Of a DNA stretch of 15,716 nucleotides, positions 14,043 through 15,716 are shown in pieces. The notes below the pieces were generated by a model. That model was given only the letters and a program-made list of their open reading frames with translations, was not told the origin of the DNA and made no database searches. Source of the DNA: an uncultured Collinsella sp. (GTDB lineage Bacteria; Actinomycetota; Coriobacteriia; Coriobacteriales; Coriobacteriaceae); NCBI GenBank assembly GCA_900754745.1, contig CAAEEB010000017.1:1-15716 (forward strand). Direction: 5' to 3'. The position numbers were made by a program, and so were the translations under genes. Within the stretch, counting starts at the first letter, position 1, and each line of letters starts with the position of its first letter.

Positions 14043-14669
14043 TTATGCAAGCACCTCCCCGAAGTGAGCGGCGATGTCGGCGGGCATCAGCACGGCGTTG
14101 TTGTTGACGAGATCGTAGGTGTTGGCCTCGTCAGCGGTGATGATGAACGTCTTGGGAATGTTGCGGAACGACAGGTAGGCGTTGACGTCCTCATCGCGAA
14201 CGATGATGGTCAGACGCTTGCCCTCAAGGCCGAGAGCCTTGAGCATGGCGACGGCAGCCTTGGTGGAAGGCTTCTCGAAGCCGTAGTCGTCGACGAGCAC
14301 GAGCTCGCCATCGGCCAGCTTGGCGGACAGCGCGGAGCGCATAGCCAGCTTGACCTCCTTGTTGTTCATACGCTTAGCGTAGGAACGGGGCTTGGGGGCG
14401 AAGACAACGCCACCGTGACGCCACTGGGCAGCACGGATGGAACCCTGGCGGGCACGGCCGGTGCCCTTCTGACGCCAAGGCTTCTTGCCGCCACCGGAAA
14501 CCTCAGAGCGGCCCTTAGCGGACTGGGTGCCCTGACGCCAAGAGGCCATCTGGCACTTGACGATGTGGTGCATAACGTGGATGTTCGGCTCGATGCCGTA
14601 CACCTCAGCGGCGAGCTCGGCCTCGGCGACCTTCTTGCCCTCGCTGTTCTTTACTTCAAACTTTGCCAT
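14043..14669 (-). CDS. rplD: 50S ribosomal protein L4
   Basis: A 208-residue L4 with the tunnel-loop region SEVSGGGKKPWRQKGTGRAR, then RHGGVVFAPKPRSYAKRMN and a C-terminal alpha/beta domain containing LVLVDDYGFEKPSTK. Loop residues line the exit-tunnel constriction. In E. coli L4 also represses its own operon through the S10 leader RNA; the structured region before rplC here could serve a like purpose. AAGGAG precedes the ATG; the gap to rplC is 46 bases. Confidence 0.98.
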   Translation of the reverse strand: MAKFEVKNSEGKKVAEAELAAEVYGIEPNIHVMHHIVKCQMASWRQGTQSAKGRSEVSGGGKKPWRQKGTGRARQGSIRAAQWRHGGVVFAPKPRSYAKRMNNKEVKLAMRSALSAKLADGELVLVDDYGFEKPSTKAAVAMLKALGLEGKRLTIIVRDEDVNAYLSFRNIPKTFIITADEANTYDLVNNNAVLMPADIAAHFGEVLA

Positions 14670-14715
14670 TTAAGTGTTCTCCTTGGTATGACGCTGGGCT
14701 AAATGGGCTGGGCCC

Positions 14716-15336
14716 TTAGGCCATACGGATGGCGACGAGACCATTCTTGGCACCCGGGACAGCGCCCTTGACCAAGATGAGGTTCTGCTCGGCATCGATG
14801 CGGACAACGGAAAGGTTCTTGACGGTAACGCGCTCGTTACCCATGTGACCGGCCATCTTGACGCCCTTGAGGACGCGCGCAGGATAGGCGCACTGACCGA
14901 TAGAACCGGGGTGACGCTGGAAGTGAGAACCATGCGTCATAGGACCGCGGCGCTGACCCCAGCGCTTGATGCGACCCTGGAAGCCCTTACCCTTGGAGGT
15001 ACCGATGACGTCGACCTTCTCGACATCAGCGAAATCAGCGACGGTGACGACCTCGCCGACCTTGTGCTCCTCGCCGTTCTCGACGCGGACCTCACGAAGG
15101 AAACGGACAGGCTCGACGCCAGCCTTGGCGAAGTGACCAGCCATGGGCTTGTTCACGTTCTTGGCCTTGATGTCGCCGAAACCGATCTGGACGGCGTCAT
15201 AGCCGTCGGTTGCCTGAGTTTTAACCTGCGAGACAGCGCAGGGGCCAGCCTGGATGACCGTGACGGGAACGACGTTGTCGTCCTCGTCCCAAACCTGGGT
15301 CATGCCAATCTTGCGGCCGAGAATCATGCTGATCAA
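14716..15336 (-). CDS. rplC: 50S ribosomal protein L3
   Basis: A 206-residue L3 if translation starts at TTG 15336 ([19 protein letters not shown]); ATG 15327 would remove three residues and is the alternative. Neither has a strong ribosome binding site; GGGAUC lies a few bases before the TTG. Canonical segments are [32 protein letters not shown] (with the glutamine methylation region) and the [14 protein letters not shown] stretch. L3 is an early assembly protein reaching the peptidyl transferase centre. It is the first gene of the cluster in the window; rpsJ, its usual upstream partner, is not within the 380 bases before it. Confidence 0.97.
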   Translation of the reverse strand: MISMILGRKIGMTQVWDEDDNVVPVTVIQAGPCAVSQVKTQATDGYDAVQIGFGDIKAKNVNKPMAGHFAKAGVEPVRFLREVRVENGEEHKVGEVVTVADFADVEKVDVIGTSKGKGFQGRIKRWGQRRGPMTHGSHFQRHPGSIGQCAYPARVLKGVKMAGHMGNERVTVKNLSVVRIDAEQNLILVKGAVPGAKNGLVAIRMA

Positions 15337-15546
15337 GATATGATCCCAACTCTCGCGTGGTCTTGGGACAATGCGTACACCACCGAGCGTACGCCCCTAG
15401 AGGACCACTACTTACACGACGCGCTCCCCAGCCTTGTATTGCGTCCGGACTACCTGACAACCCTATTAAGCAGGCATTTTGTCCAGCCAGAATACTCCCC
15501 TGGTTTCACACAGCTGTTTAGTATACACGGCTGCGGGCGTATCCAT
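15337..15546 (-). promoter_or_regulatory. Long leader of the rplC operon with bulged hairpin before the start codon
   Basis: On the minus strand TATACT (15520-15525) may be the -10 box, giving a leader of roughly 180 nt. Close to the start codon GUGGUC (15403-15408) pairs with GACCAC (15357-15362), then GGG with CCC (about 15395-15397 with 15365-15367), then GCGUAC with GUACGC (15389-15394 with 15373-15378) around a 10-nt loop, separated by internal loops. Size and position recall the E. coli S10 leader that L4 binds, but the sequence is unrelated as far as can be seen. No gene is visible in 15337-15716. Confidence 0.5.
15521..15546 (-). repeat. 26-nt motif shared with the rplB leader
   Basis: The plus-strand motif starting GTATACACGG and ending TCCAT matches 13656-13681 at 23 of 26 positions, in the same orientation relative to the downstream gene. 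It includes the TATAC of a possible -10 box. It is either a duplicated promoter element or a shared regulator site. Confidence 0.6.
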
Positions 15547-15662
15547 CGAGATTCATATTTCACTCACATTGTTTACGCAGGTAAAGTGCGTGGAGTCGCC
15601 TGGGCTTGGCAGAGGGGCGGCGAAATATATTAAGTTTGCTGCTCTACAGTCCTGCGCAAGAC

Positions 15663-15685
15663 GGAAAGCACATTAAGTGCTTTCC
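15663..15685. other. Hairpin near the right edge, possible terminator
   Basis: A perfect 9-bp stem (GGAAAGCAC, 15663-15671, with GTGCTTTCC, 15677-15685) and 5-nt loop. The T-content after it is low on the minus strand and modest on the plus strand (TTTCCTTTG), so it may end the gene beyond the edge or be part of a leader. Confidence 0.4.
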
Positions 15686-15716
15686 TTTGCGTGCGGAACT
15701 CGCGACAAACTTAACC

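Noticed and set aside
15221..15460. Small minus-strand frame in the rplC leader, considered as rpsJ or a leader peptide
   Set aside because: It resembles no part of S10, overlaps rplC out of frame, and its coding potential comes from the hairpin region.
12715..15633. Long plus-strand frames (12715-13593, 13644-14702, 14845-15633) opposite the ribosomal genes
   Set aside because: All are antisense shadows of highly conserved ribosomal protein genes; their Gly/Asp/Leu-rich translations show no domain.

Overview
The window looks like a chromosomal segment of a high-GC, anaerobic gut actinomycete of class Coriobacteriia, most likely Collinsella or a close relative. That assignment rests on codon use, the style of the ribosomal proteins and the many short GGGGAC-containing palindromes between genes. 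It is an inference from memory of such genomes, not a database result.

Left part (1-3450): a truncated SsnA-type aminohydrolase and an NCS2 xanthine/uracil-type permease lie on the minus strand and look like a purine-use module. A YheO/DauR-type PAS-HTH regulator is divergent from the permease. It converges on a RidA enamine/imine deaminase across a shared bidirectional terminator.

Middle (3451-9203): two plus-strand genes, a long U32-family protein with DUF3656 (RlhA-like RNA hydroxylation family) and an RluA-family pseudouridine synthase, form a probable RNA-modification pair. They are followed by a block of six short repeats in alternating orientation, spaced almost exactly 40 bp apart, and a bidirectional terminator. 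Then come a DeoR-family repressor and a Gfo/Idh/MocA oxidoreductase in one minus-strand operon, preceded by decamer repeats with CG every 10 bp.

Right part (9484-15716): a minus-strand ribosomal protein cluster, read 5' to 3' as rplC-rplD-rplW-rplB-rpsS-rplV-rpsC-rplP-rpmC-rpsQ-rplN-rplX. It ends in a strong terminator directly after rplX, so the usual continuation (rplE, rpsN, rpsH and so on) is not here. At the 5' side rplC is preceded by about 380 bases without rpsJ. Three gaps (before rplC, rplB and rplN) hold RNA-like secondary structure. In the rplB and rplN gaps an upstream segment is complementary to the ribosome binding site and competes with another helix, as expected for a regulatory leader. 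A 23/26-nt repeat links the rplC and rplB leaders.

The most novel-looking items are the 40-bp-phased alternating repeat array (7065-7281), the candidate ribosomal-protein leader switches, and the 10-bp-phased operator-like array (9321-9380). No obvious new enzymatic or defence system is present.
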